Shown: positions 9,101-18,129, numbered from the stretch's first letter. The stretch: 64,000 nt of DNA from Cordylochernes scorpioides (GCA_030710605.1 CP092875.1:65037206-65101205); one strand, 5' to 3'. The notes: generated from the sequence alone by a model not told the origin. Made by a program: numbers and translations.

Positions 9101-10562
9101 CCATATGAACTCAAGCCAGGAAACATCGAGCGCCATATTTGCACGTGCGAACTACTGCTCAAAAGACAAAATCGGAAGGGTTTTTTGCATCGAATCGTGA
9201 CGGGGGATGAAAAGTGGATTCACTACGACAACCCAAAGCGCAGAAAATCGTGGGTTAAGCCCGGTCATGCATCAACTTCAATGGCCAAACCGAATATTCA
9301 TGGCAAGAAGCTAATGCTGTGCATCTGGTGGGATCAGCTCGGAGTGATCTACTATGAGCTACTTCAGCCTAATGAAACCATCACTGGAGAACGTTACCAA
9401 CAACAATTGATGCGATTAAGCCGAGCATTGAAGATTAAACGCCCACTATATGCCAAAAGACATGACAAGGTGATCTATCAGCACTACAACGCTCGGCCAC
9501 ATGTTGCAAAAGTTGTCAAGGAGACTTTGGAGGCGCTTCAATGGGATGTCCTACCCCACCCGCTGTATTCACCAGACATTGCTCCTTCAGACTACCACAT
9601 GTTCCGTTCGATGACACATGGCCTGGCCGAGCAGCACTTCACTTCTTACGAAGAGGCGAAAAATTGGGTCAATGTTTGGATCGCCTCAAAAGACGAGGAA
9701 TTTTTTCGACACAGAATCCGTATGCTGCCTGAAAGATGGGAAAAAGTCGTAGCTAAAGATGGGCAATACTTTGAATGAAATATATTGTACTGATTTCTCT
9801 GAATAAAGCTTCGAATTTATAAAAAAATCCCTCAAAACTTATTTGTACTCCTAATAGATGCACTCATGTAAAAATGCCTGAAACCTGGACATTCTTATAG
9901 TTTGTGTTACTCTTATGGAGAATTCTGCAAACTATTGGGGCACTGGTGAAAGCTCAGCAGTTGGAGATCTGGTGGAGGATCAAAATAAATGACAGAAAGA
10001 TGACTTCAGAATTTATACTCATCAGATGGCACCTGTCAAGTTGGATGATTACTGACCCCATTCTCTCACCTCCCTGAACCTCACTGAGATCACAAACATC
10101 CATCCAATGTCTCATGGAAGAACATCTATAATCTATTACAGTAGAACCTCCCTGTAAAGGACATCTAATTGCAGAGCCAAAGTGTCCTTTAGAGAGAGGT
10201 GTCCTCTTTCTAGAGAGCTGCTAAATAGTAAAAATGGTAATTTTGCAAATGAAAACTTTCCTTTGTAGAGAGGTGTCCTCTAGCATGAGTGTCCTCTCAT
10301 GGAGGTTCTACTGTACTTGTATCTCTATTGTCAGTAAATTGGAAATGAATGAAACAATGGCTACCATCACTAGGCACTTAGAGTCGATTGTTACTACAAT
10401 TTGCCTAATTTAAATCTCAGAACTTGAAAGCCATCCCAGACATTTCTTGTAGATTCCACTGTAGTGAGATCTGGTGTGTTGGTGCAGGAACCTTCTCCAG
10501 ACATGAGCTCCATGGAGATTGAAGACTTCCTAGATCTCATACACAACCCCAATAGGAAGTGA
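921..10562 (+). CDS. Unrecognised Pro/Ser/Lys-rich, probably nuclear protein (3' part of gene, six exons)
   Basis: Six exons join in frame: 921-1324, 2794-2832, 3306-3335, 3399-3416, 8033-8089 and 10488-10562, giving about 206 residues and a TGA stop. Every exon has an AG acceptor and a GT donor, and all internal junctions are phase 0. The first exon takes in a phase-1 codon, so more exons lie left of the window. The visible protein is low complexity: a Gln/Pro/Leu stretch (EQPVTVQFVLNPAPLTLQ), a run of prolines, then Ser/Lys-rich blocks (HKSSSKKKSKK) and a basic cluster PRRKRAKI that looks like a nuclear localisation signal. It ends with an acidic, amphipathic-looking segment, MEIEDFLDLIHNPNRK, resembling short activation or docking helices. 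I recognise no named domain and assign no function. The role as a nuclear regulatory protein is inferred from composition only. The gene converges on VPS4. Confidence 0.75.
1325..2793 (+). other. Intron, no further gene seen
   Basis: AT-rich intron holding a degraded SINE-T fragment on the minus strand (about 2298-2466) and one copy of the SER repeat (about 2605-2712, TTCTTATCCCCTTGTGTAAA core). Open frames here (1437-1715, 2002-2250) have no splice logic or domain and look like chance. Confidence 0.6.
2794..2832 (+). CDS. 39-nt exon with basic cluster
   Basis: Acceptor atgtgtgttccag, donor gtaaat. It encodes PRRKRAKITSPQK in phase 0, a candidate nuclear localisation signal. Confidence 0.75.
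3306..3335 (+). CDS. 30-nt microexon
   Basis: Acceptor tggtgcag, donor gtaaat. It encodes EPQPSKSSRK in phase 0, continuing the Ser/Lys-rich character of the preceding exons. Confidence 0.7.
3399..3416 (+). CDS. 18-nt microexon
   Basis: A pyrimidine-rich acceptor (gttgtttccag) is followed by GAAACTTCAGCTCCCAAG and a gtaatc donor. It encodes ETSAPK in phase 0. It is very short but has good flanking signals, lies only 63 bp after the previous exon, and can be skipped without changing the frame. Confidence 0.6.
3434..3781 (+). mobile_element. SINE-like family D element
   Basis: About 350 bp running from a ttctttcttatctt head to the block CCCCCTCCTCCTTTTTCATC and GGGCTTGGGACC. Family D copies occur at 11388-11758 (+), 19986-20328 (-), 39786-40088 (-) and 52489-52840 (-). 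The copy at 11388 has a clear target duplication. The 95-aa open frame inside (3604-3891) recurs in family D copies and is not supported as a host gene. Confidence 0.75.
4090..4190. repeat. Inverted repeat / small foldback
   Basis: Arms of about 32 bp containing AAAAAGGCATATATTGGATC at 4098-4117 and its complement near 4164-4183 enclose an AT-rich loop. No target duplication was identified. Confidence 0.7.
5227..5445. mobile_element. Tc1-like MITE, family C (CACTCATGGACAAAACTT)
   Basis: Starts CACTCATTGACAAAACTTAA after a TA and ends with the complement (TTAAGTTTTGTCCATAAG). Internal blocks (ACAGTGGCCTTTATT, GATAACCAAGTGT) match family copies at 7205-7416, 12778-12975, 41831-42028 and 44956-45141. 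It is non-coding. Confidence 0.75.
5701..6966. repeat. Tandem array of a 150/154-bp unit derived from foldback PAL
   Basis: Eight units start (ATAAACACAA) at 5721, 5871, 6021, 6171, 6325, 6479, 6633 and 6787. Spacing is 150 bp for the first three intervals and 154 bp afterwards; the 4-bp change is an extra ATAA before GTGTGTGACG. Each unit has GACGTTTCGGTAACAGCGTT, then CATCTTCAGACAAAAGTACT, and ends in TAATCCAAATTGTGCCTTAT. The last unit runs into an inverted half (6840-6966), which closes the array as a hairpin like the dispersed PAL copies. Repeated 65-aa frames on the minus strand are by-products of the periodicity. Confidence 0.95.
6983..7146. mobile_element. pogo-like MITE, family A
   Basis: Runs from CAATAGAACCTCCATGAG to AGAGGTTCTCTACTG with the family's internal GACAGTTTTCATTG-like and TTTGGCTCTGCAA-like blocks. 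It is flanked by TA on the left. Confidence 0.7.
7205..7416. mobile_element. Tc1-like MITE, family C
   Basis: Inverted ends CACTCCTGGACAAAACTTAA and CTTCCTTAAGTTTTGTCCAT, preceded by TA. Internal sequence matches the other family C copies. Non-coding. Confidence 0.8.
7490..7901. mobile_element. Family A MITE interrupted by a SINE
   Basis: The left part (GTGGAAGAACCTCTTCTCTA) and the right part (GAGGTGTCATGGAGGTTCTA) are the two ends of one family A MITE. The SINE at about 7563-7863 sits between them, so the SINE is the younger insertion. Confidence 0.6.
7563..7863 (-). mobile_element. tRNA-related SINE (SINE-T)
   Basis: Read on the minus strand, the head contains a box-B-like GGTTTCGATTCCCGCATTGG (canonical copies read GGTTCGATTCC), then a core with CCAACCCCACCAGCGAGTGC, and an A-rich tail after TACTAGGGATAAGC. 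On the plus strand the tail appears as a T-run near 7566. Open frames across it recur in other SINE-T copies and are not genes. Confidence 0.8.
8033..8089 (+). CDS. 57-nt exon
   Basis: Acceptor atgtgtacag, donor gtaagt. It encodes PKSSKKIAPLPPNYRKQIR in phase 0. It is separated from the preceding microexon by a 4.6-kb repeat-filled intron. Confidence 0.7.
8568..9854 (+). mobile_element. Near full-length mariner transposon
   Basis: A 1287-bp element with 30-bp terminal inverted repeats at 8568-8597 and 9825-9854 (outer end TTAGGAGTACAAATAAGT, one mismatch on the left side) and TA target duplications at 8566-8567 and 9855-9856. Size and layout match mariner family elements. It contains a single uninterrupted transposase frame on the same strand. 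Confidence 0.95.
8741..9778 (+). CDS. Mariner transposase, complete frame but catalytic Asp replaced by Tyr
   Basis: 345 residues, the usual mariner length. The N-terminal half has helix-turn-helix character (ETLGVTQQAISNHLKVMGM) and ends with WVPYEL, a version of the family's WVPHEL linker. The catalytic half has the first Asp in TGDEKW (residue 156), then HYNARPH where the family has HDNARPH, then YSPDIAPSDYH with the last Asp at residue 284. The spacing from residue 249 to 284 is 34 intervening residues, the D34D signature, but residue 249 is Tyr (TAC at 9485-9487) instead of Asp (GAC). The frame is otherwise open from ATG to TGA. A transposase lacking this metal-binding Asp should be unable to cut DNA, though it might still bind ends. 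It lies in an intron of the Pro/Ser/Lys-rich gene. Confidence 0.93.
   Translation: MSTFLPTKDNLREALLFCFNLKKSATDGHRLLCEAYGKHALSIKSCEYWFRRFKSGDFDTRDKERGGMPIKFEDAELEALLDEDSSQTQEELAETLGVTQQAISNHLKVMGMVQKQGNWVPYELKPGNIERHICTCELLLKRQNRKGFLHRIVTGDEKWIHYDNPKRRKSWVKPGHASTSMAKPNIHGKKLMLCIWWDQLGVIYYELLQPNETITGERYQQQLMRLSRALKIKRPLYAKRHDKVIYQHYNARPHVAKVVKETLEALQWDVLPHPLYSPDIAPSDYHMFRSMTHGLAEQHFTSYEEAKNWVNVWIASKDEEFFRHRIRMLPERWEKVVAKDGQYFE
10139..10313. mobile_element. pogo-like MITE, family A
   Basis: Ends CAGTAGAACCTCCCTG and CATGGAGGTTCTACTG form terminal inverted repeats, flanked by TA on both sides. Internal TTGCAGAGCCAAAGTGTCC and AATGGTAATTTTGCAAATGA blocks are shared with the family. The element also appears at 42375-42549. 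Confidence 0.85.
10488..10562 (+). CDS. Terminal exon with stop
   Basis: Acceptor ggtgtgttggtgcag. The exon encodes EPSPDMSSMEIEDFLDLIHN followed by PNRK and TGA. It is duplicated base for base at 42724-42798. The acidic/hydrophobic MEIEDFLDLI end is the most protein-like segment of the gene. Confidence 0.8.
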   Translation, partial: EPSPDMSSMEIEDFLDLIHNPNRK

Positions 10563-10997
10563 AAAAGCTAAACTGAGGTTTGTATTGTCTCCTATATATC
10601 TCTGGTTTTCACCCATGTTTCTAACAATTAATTCTCTGGGACAATGGCCGATTTTTTTTTTTGTTTTAAATGTATATAATTAAAAGTTATTTTTACTTAT
10701 ACCTTTTACCATTACCTTACAGGCCGTAAAAAAGGGGGGACCTGACTTACCAGTAATGAACCCTTCCAACAGCTTCTTCACCAGCTCAATCTCCAGACTC
10801 CTCTACTATTGTATTTGTATATATTTTTTTATTCTGGATATAAATTATAGGGAAACAAGACACCAAGTGTCTAATGGTGTTACTGAAACATTAAGGTACA
10901 ATTTGAATTATAAATTAGAAACACAAGATAATAAGACCAAATAAATAGTGTGCCATTTCGGTAACAGCCTTGTATAACCTTGTAGTGTTACTGAAAC

Positions 10998-11100
10998 CTT
11001 TTACAATAAAACTTCTTGGACAACATCTAATTGTAGAGCAAAAATATCCTTTTAGGGGAGGTGTCCCTTTAGCAGAAGTGTCCTTTCATAGAGGTTCTAT
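10998..11100. mobile_element. Family A MITE, short derivative
   Basis: Contains ACAACATCTAATTGTAGAGC, a version of the TAATTGCAGAGCCAAAG block, and ends CATAGAGGTTCTATTG. It is internally deleted compared with the 160-180-bp members. Confidence 0.55.
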
Positions 11101-11170
11101 TGTATATTTGTCACATTATTTAGCTTTGTTAAGCTACATGTGTGCAACAATGGAACTATACTGAAGCCTA

Positions 11171-11386
11171 CAAGAAAATAAGACCTAATCCAAATAAATT
11201 AATAGTGTGTGACATTTAGTGTATACAAAAGAATAAATGAGAAAAAAAAAACCTTTCCTTTTTTTCCCCCTCTTTTATTCTTTTATCTGATGATGATAAC
11301 AATGCTGTTACCGAAATGTCACACACTATTAATTTATTTGGATTAGGTCTTATTTTCTTGTAGCTATAATCCTAATTGTGCTTTAT
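11171..11386. repeat. Foldback PAL, diverged copy
   Basis: Left arm AATAAGACCTAATCCAAATA and right arm TTTGGATTAGGTCTTATTTT surround a core with TGTTACCGAAATGTCACACA. It ends in ATAATCCTAATTGTGCTTTA, the site later hit by other elements in both copies. Confidence 0.8.
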
Positions 11387-11387
11387 T

Positions 11388-11758
11388 TTCTTCTTCTTTC
11401 TTATCTCCACTCAATCATATTAGGGTGTCAAGCTTGAGACTTTTGAAAAAGAGATTTGACAACCATCATGATTGGGTGAAGTAGAATGCGTTTGCCTTTG
11501 TCATTAAGACTGGGAGCACTACTCAGTGGCAGGCCGACATAGCTCCAAAAGAAATGGCTGCCTCTGACAGGAGGAACAGACGCCATGCGCAGCCGCTTCT
11601 AATATGGAGTACAAACGCTGCTCATCCTGTATCCCTGGATCAGGAGCCCTTACAGGGTATTATCAGCCGGGCCAGCTGAGCCCAGGTTTTTTAGCGAGCT
11701 TGTTACTGCTCCCCCTCCTCCTTTTTCATCTGGGCTTGGGACCGGCAAAGGTGGAGTT
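11388..11758 (+). mobile_element. SINE-like family D, with target duplication
   Basis: Family D element bounded by direct repeats ATTGTGCTT at 11375-11383 and 11759-11767. The corresponding place in copy 2 lacks family D and instead carries a SINE-T at 43660-43919. A target duplication of this length fits a non-LTR-mobilised element. Confidence 0.75.
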
Positions 11759-12457
11759 ATTGTGCTTAATATATACTGAAGCATGTGTCATTCTGGGATC
11801 TTTATCCTCCTAACCTGACCTGTGTGATTGCAGTCACCTCATCAAGGTTTGTTGTACATAGCCATTCGGATATATGTAAATAGTTGTTTAGCACGTGTAA
11901 ATATATTATTTATATTGTGTATTCTCTTGTAAATAATAGACATATATTTTTTAAAGGTATTTTTCACAAAATAAAATTTGATTATAAATATAATTTAGAA
12001 AAGTATTTTTTTTTAAATAATTTAATAGTTTTTTTTTTTTTTGTGTTCTCTTTTTAAAAAAAATTATAAAAGTGAAATTGTATTTGTGGATCTCTCAGGT
12101 AGATAAATTACAAGAAAGGCATCTCTCCTGATCAACAATTAGTTGATATATCTTCCAACACAAGCCATCAGCTACTTCTAGTTTCTGCACAATCAGGAGA
12201 TTCCTTTCTTGTAATGTTCTCTTTTTGTTGTTTTAATTAAACTTTTTTGTTTACAATGTTTATATGTTTAGATAAGAAATCCCAAAGTAACAAGACCAAA
12301 TAAGTATACTCTAGATGATGTTTTGGTAGCAACATTATCCTCTCTGATAACTACAGTACTGAAGATGGTCTTATTGAAATATCACAAGTTGTTATACTAG
12401 TTGAGAAGTTTAATTTACTGCTGACAAAAAGAAGAAAAATGAAAATCTTCTCAAATA

Positions 12458-12617
12458 CAGTAGAACCTCCACATGAGAGGACACCTCTCTACAAAAGACA
12501 GTTTTCATCGGCAAAATTACTATTTTTACAATTTAGTAACTCTCCAGTATGAGGATACCTCACCCTAAAGGACACTTTGGCTCTGCATTAAGTGTCCTTT
12601 ACAGGGAGGTTCTACTG
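12458..12617. mobile_element. pogo-like MITE, family A
   Basis: CAGTAGAACCTCC at the left and GGAGGTTCTACTG at the right, flanked by TA. Internal blocks AAAGACAGTTTTCATC and TTTGGCTCTGCATTAAGTG are shared with the family. Counterpart at 44623-44796. Confidence 0.85.
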
Positions 12618-12777
12618 TATTTCTAGATTCAATTTTAGATTTAACTATGCTTCTACTTATAATTTTCTTTTAAATGAATCGAGTCAATTTTATGCAAGAA
12701 TTATTTGTAAAATTATTTTTTTGTCTGGATATATCTATAAATGCTAAATTTAACCAATATCTTGCCATAAAAAAATA

Positions 12778-12975
12778 CACTTATGGACAAAACTTAAGGA
12801 AGTTGTACCTTTTAGCATGTATATCGGGATTCAAACAATAACTCTGAAAGATATTTGATACAGTGACCTTTATAGAAGACACACAAGATAATCAAGTGTG
12901 AACAAAATTGCCTCTGTCTCCTTAAAAAAAACTGGTGACATCAACGGCTTTCCACTTCCTTTTGTCCATGAGTGT
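12778..12975. mobile_element. Tc1-like MITE, family C
   Basis: CACTTATGGACAAAACTTAA at the left and TTTTGTCCATGAGTG at the right. Counterpart at 44956-45141. Confidence 0.8.
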
Positions 12976-13013
12976 GAATTCATTTTAAAGTCAGCATAAT
13001 GTAACAAATAATA

Positions 13014-13192
13014 CAGTAGAACCTCCATGAGAAGACACTCACACTAGAGGACACCTCTCTACAAAGGACAGTTTTCATTTTCAAAATTACCATTTTTACT
13101 ATTTTGACACTCTCCAGTAAGAGGACACCTTTCCCTAAAGAATACCTTTGGCTCTGCAATTAGGTGTTGTCTTTTACAGGGAGGTTATACTG
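13014..13192. mobile_element. pogo-like MITE, family A
   Basis: CAGTAGAACCTCCATGAGAA to GGGAGGTTATACTG, TA-flanked. Counterpart at 45182-45353. Confidence 0.85.
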
Positions 13193-13384
13193 TACCTAAA
13201 TTTTCAGATTTTCTAGATTGAACTTTCTTATATTGTGTATATTTTTATTTATTTCAAAATTACAATGTATGTTATATTTTATATCAATTGCTATTCTCTT
13301 TACCCCATTTCATCTGCTAATAGACATGATTTATCCAATTGTGAATATCCAGAAATGAATGATGAAACATCTAGACCATGTGAA

Positions 13385-13490
13385 TGTTGTTGTTTCTTAT
13401 CCCCTTGTGTAAAGATTACACTAATTCCATGAGTTCATGCTCCTCGAACTGTTTTATGATAAGCAGCGACCTCTCCCAAAGGTCCTGTTT
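13385..13490. repeat. SER repeat (TTCTTATCCCCTTGTGTAAA core)
   Basis: Short dispersed repeat with TTCTTATCCCCTTGTGTAAA and GAGTTCATGCTCCTCGAACT. Other copies lie near 2605, 4680, 4838, 8448, 28606, 45550 and 60352. Its class is unknown to me; no ends or target duplications could be fixed. Confidence 0.6.
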
Positions 13491-13756
13491 AGAGACCATG
13501 TGAATATACAAGATATCTGAAAAAATCTTTGTTTACTTTCAAGTTTTTATCTTCTTTTCTAATAAATAAGGACCATCTTTTTTTTTTAGTTAAATCTTAA
13601 ATTTTCAGTCATTTTTTAATGACTTTCTAGTTTCTTTTATACTAAATTTAACCAATTTCAGGTTTAGTTTCAATCGATTTTGCCCATTTCAACTCCCTGA
13701 TGATATATTTCATCTAAATATAAAACCATCACTCAATGATTTAAAATATATATACA

Positions 13757-13945
13757 TACAGTCCTCCCTAACTTCTTCAATTCAACATTCTAAGGAATCA
13801 GAATTTCTGATTGAATTGTAGTCTTTTGATGAATTATAGTCAATTGAATTGAAGAAAATTAGCAATTATTTGAATTTTAAAAAAAAAAAAAAATGGTTGA
13901 ATTAATTTAAGTATTGAATTATTGCTAGTTGAATCAAAAAGGTTA
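13757..13945. mobile_element. AATTCAA-type MITE, family E
   Basis: Starts TACAGTCCTCCCTAACTTCT and ends TGAATCAAAAAGGTTATG; the interior is dominated by TTCAATT/AATTGAA motifs. It resembles the element at 26772-26994 in having inverted AACTTCTTTAATTCAA-like ends. Counterpart at 45919-46105. Confidence 0.5.
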
Positions 13946-14615
13946 TGTTGTTGTTAGCGTCCTTCAAGTCAAGTTCAACTTTTAGTGACTATATGGACAA
14001 ATATTCTCCAATTTGATCAGTGACCATTACTTGTAGCTCATTTAATGGCCTTCCGGTAGCTTTCTTGACCCCTTCCAGCCAGCTCATTGCATTCCTTCAA
14101 TTTTTCCTAACATCAACATCTTTACCAAATCATTTGTTTTCATTGTGTGTCCAAAGTAGATCATTCCTTATTTACATATTTGAGCATTTCTCAAAATGAG
14201 AGATGAGCTCTAAAGTGAATTGTGAATTTTTTTTTTTTTTTTTGCTTGACATTTCTCTTGAAAAAAAAAAAACAAATAGTACAAAAGTGAAATTGTACTG
14301 GGACCAGGTTGATAAGGTGAGAGAAAGGCATCCTGATCGTACAACTAAAAGTTTCCAATGACTTTCACTATCCATTTCCAACAGATGGCACAAGCCATTA
14401 GCAAATTTTAATTTGCACGATCAGGAGACGCCTTTCTCTTAATTTCTCTTTAAATAAATATAAATTATTGATGCTATTTAAAAACACAAGAACATACCAA
14501 TATGTTGTTTTCTTTCTTTAAAATTAGGTGAGTTTTCAAACTAAAATCCCCCACAACTATGAACTTTCCTTTTTTTGGCAGTTCAAGATGTATTGCCAAC
14601 TTTTTAGGTAAAAAT

Positions 14616-14786
14616 GATAAGGCACATTATAGAATTTAGATTTTATAGATTATAGAATATAAACACAAGATAATACAACCAAATCTAAATAAATAAATAG
14701 TGTGTGATGTTTCAGTAACAGCGTTGTTATCGAAACGTCACACACTTTATTTATTTGGATTTGGTTGTATTATCTTGTGTTTTTAG
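14616..14786. repeat. Foldback PAL
   Basis: Left arm with AAACACAAGATAATACAACC, core TGTTTCAGTAACAGCGTTGT then TATCGAAACGTCACACAC, and right arm GGTTGTATTATCTTGTGTTT. Counterpart at 47127-47299. Confidence 0.85.
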
Positions 14787-15373
14787 GTAAAAAAAGTTTT
14801 TTTTTTTTTTCCATAATTGAAAGTGACACAGTTTTTGTAACAGAAATTTCTGTCCCTAGTATTAAGACGAAGTAAACTGTAAAGTAACAGCCATGCTGTC
14901 AGACCATGGTACTTAGAACACTGTGGTTACTGTATTGTAATACTTTACTTATTTGGATCTTGTTTTCTCTCAAAATATATTTACAGTAAAACCTTTGGCT
15001 AGCAACCAACCCACCTTTGTTAGGATTATTTAGAGTTATCTGATATAATGCAATATCTACATTCAACAAGTATTTGTTCCATTTTTTTATATTTTTTTCA
15101 AGAATTATAAAACCTGTGTCACTTTAGTCATATATAAAAAAAAACTTCTCTTATCTAAAGAGTCAGCATACATCTTGAACTGCCAAAGTGGAAAGTTTAT
15201 AGTTAAGATCATGAAGAAAATACTTTTGGTTTGAAAATTCATCTATTTTTAAAGAAATAAAGCAACATATTGGTATGTTATTGTGTTTAAGGTTTGTAAG
15301 ATTTATTTGCTTTCTCTACTGACTGGTGCCCCTTTTACATAAGCATCTGTGATTTTGGCTACAAAGCTAAATA

Positions 15374-15517
15374 CAGTTAAACCTGTCTATAGCGCCTCCT
15401 CTAAATAGCGCCTGATTTTAAATATGTAGTACGATGCGATTTACATTAAAAGTGACCTGTCTATAGCACCCTATTTTGGTGAGTCCCAAAAGGGGGCGCT
15501 ATAGACAGTTTTAACTG
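15374..15517. mobile_element. pogo-like MITE, family B (CAGTTAAACCTGTCTATAGC)
   Basis: Terminal inverted repeats CAGTTAAACCTGTCTATAGC and GCGCTATAGACAGTTTTAACTG, flanked by TA. Other members lie at 26261-26435 and 26606-26768; copy 2 counterparts are at 47893-48036, 59253-59435 and 59641-59803. Non-coding. Confidence 0.9.
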
Positions 15518-16389
15518 TATATGATAAATATAACATGAATAAAAAGAGGGGGGAAGGCCTTGAAACCATGCTCTCATATCATTCCTCTAGCAACATATAA
15601 CCTACTCCTCTCCAGTACTTGTAGTAGCCACTTGTATGTATTCCTCTATGGCCAGAACTGACTGGTCTGAAGAATCTTTCAGAATAATTGCCACCTTATC
15701 CTCCACTGTTCTTTACAGGAAGTATCTATCCAGTTCTTCTCCAGTTGGTGCTCTATTCAATGTTTGTTAATACTCATACTCCATTTAGCATTCTTTTTTT
15801 TTCCCAGGAAATTTGATCTCTTTATGCCACATGTTTTATAGGTAGCACATGGATAACTAGCTCTTGTTGTTGTTGTTATGTCCAATGAAGAGCCTCAGAT
15901 GTCTCCATACATCTCTATCACAGCAGTCACAATGACCTCTATCTTGGGTGTGTAAACTTGCTGTTCTGGGTCCATGTCAATTTTCTGCAAGGCTGCGGCC
16001 ATTGCTGGGTATGAGAATATGTAACTAGCTCTTTTTGCTATATAAACACTAATCGGGATTCCCTATGAAATCAAAAATTAATACCACTTAACAAATGTGT
16101 ATTTTAAATCTCATGGATTTACTTTTTTTAAATGTTAACAAGGACTATTATAGATGTTTGAGGCCAAATTTTGCTTCCCAACAAGTCCCACCAACTAATG
16201 GGAGATATGACTTTATGTATACTTACTGCTCAAGTATAACAATATATGTGGAAAATGTTGGACTTGTGATTTATATAGGTGTGCATTTCTCCCTCTCAAT
16301 AGGTGTGTTAAATTGTTGCCATTTTTTTTTTTTATGGGAGAAATGACCTTTTTTTACATTTGAATATATTCCTCCAAAAAATGTTAATA

Positions 16390-16553
16390 CAGTAGAACCT
16401 CCATGAAAGGACACTCCCACTAGAGGACAACTCTCTACAAAAGACAGTTTTCATTTGCAAAATTACTATTTAGTAGCTCTCCAGTAAGAGGACGCCTCTC
16501 CCTGAAGAAGACTGGCTCTGCAACTAGGTGTTCTTTACAGGGAGGTTCTACTG
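16390..16553. mobile_element. pogo-like MITE, family A
   Basis: CAGTAGAACCTCCATGAAAG to GGGAGGTTCTACTG, TA-flanked. Counterpart at 48888-49063. Confidence 0.85.
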
Positions 16554-16961
16554 TACAATTGAACCTTGCTATTACAACACTTGGAACCAAACTGTTGTTG
16601 TTAGAATCAGTTTTAAGATTCTGAATATTAGAACTATGATGTTATAAACCCCCCAAGTTACTGTTATAACATCTGTTAACTCTCCTGGTTTACCCGAATA
16701 AGGGTCTATTCCACTGTAAATCCACAAATTCCTCAAGTATAAAGGTGTGCAATAAATTCCTTTAGATATATGCAAACCCATTAGATTTGTTCTTGTTAAA
16801 TCCCAAGTTGATTGTTCTAATTGTTGAAAAATCTTAACAACCATTAAAAGTTTTCACAAATAATTTTAAAGATTTTAAATTGATTATTTACTTTCACCAA
16901 AAATTCAATAAGACATTTAATACTTACAATAGCAATTTGTTGTTTATTCATCTCAGTATTT

Positions 16962-17105
16962 ACACAAGGTAATAAAATCAAATAAATAGTATGTGATGTT
17001 TCAGTAACAGCGTTGTTACCAGAACATCACACATTATTTATTTATATGGATTTGGTCTTATTACCTTATGCTTATAACCTATTATCCAAATTGTGCCTTA
17101 TCATC
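16962..17105. repeat. Foldback PAL
   Basis: CACAAGGTAATAAAATCAAA on the left, TGTTTCAGTAACAGCGTTGT in the core, and GGTCTTATTACCTTATGC on the right, ending CCAAATTGTGCCTTATCA. Counterpart at 49497-49640. Confidence 0.8.
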
Positions 17106-17164
17106 TCAGTATTTTTGATTGAGTTAAAACTTTAATTGAGTTAATATATCTAGAATCTAATTCC

Positions 17165-17300
17165 TTTGGGGCTCTTCTTCTTTCTTATCCCCACTCAATC
17201 ATATTAAGGTATCAAGCTTGTAAAGCTTGAGACTTTTGATGGTGTCTGCCGGGGAAGAGTAGAGCTCATCAATGGATGAGTCAATACAGTCAATAATGTG
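17165..17300 (+). repeat. 5' fragment of SINE-like family D
   Basis: Head region only: CTTCTTTCTTATCCCCACTC, AGCTTGAGACTTTTGATGG and GGAAGAGTAGAGCTCATC. A second partial head follows at about 17335-17430. Counterparts lie at about 49708-49820 and 49862-49955. Confidence 0.6.
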
Positions 17301-17454
17301 TCCTTTGGGGCTTATGTGATGTAGAACTTTTACCATCTTCTACTGTCTTATCTCCACTCCATCCTATCAGGGTATCAAGCTTGTAGAGCTTGAGATGGTG
17401 TCTACTGAGTAGATCTCATCAAAGGAGTTGACATCCATAATGATTGGTTGATTA

Positions 17455-17610
17455 TTTGTAAGTGCAACATTATGTACATTTGTAAATGCAAAGTCAAACT
17501 ACTTTTCACATGTGTAGACATTACAATAAAAGCAGTCACCAACTTCAACCCACCATGATTATCATGGTCTGTACCATGTGTACTAGGGATAAGCAAATAA
17601 AAAAGATGAT
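17455..17610 (+). mobile_element. SINE-T, 5'-truncated
   Basis: Only the 3' half is present: TTTTCACATGTGTAGACATT, then CCACCATGATTATCATGG, then TACTAGGGATAAGC and an A-rich tail. Counterpart at 49984-50134. Confidence 0.75.
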
Positions 17611-17875
17611 TATTTATTCATACTTCTTGATAATGCTTGAAATAATTTGCATATTCGAGATTTGCATATTACTTCACAATACTCTTGTACATCTACATTG
17701 ATAAATTGTCAGTTATGCCCCAGTGTAATATTCTACCAAACAAACACACTGCCTTAAATATTATATAGTTAAGTACATTTTTTAAAGAGAGAAATGTTAT
17801 ATTTTTGTACATACCTTTATATGTATATAAGCCATAACTAGGCTTCATGTATGTAAATATAAACCTTTTCAATAA

Positions 17876-17914
<39 letters not shown>

Positions 17915-18129
17915 GTTTTTTTTTTTTATTTGTGTTTTTCAATTTGGATTTTGTTGCATCAATACATTTTACACTGCATTTGATGAAACCTAACCACAAC
18001 AAAACTTGATAAATAAAATAAATTGTATCTTAATTAATTATTCTTATTTTGTTTTTTCTCTACAAGAAATAAATGAAACACGTGGTAGATGAAATAGATA
18101 GGAATTTCACCCAGCAGATTTAACGTCGC

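Larger units (their letters stand above)
8090..10487 (+). other. Last intron of the Pro/Ser/Lys-rich gene
   Basis: Contains a SER repeat fragment (about 8448-8510), the mariner 8568-9854 and the family A MITE 10139-10313. No additional exon found. Confidence 0.65.
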
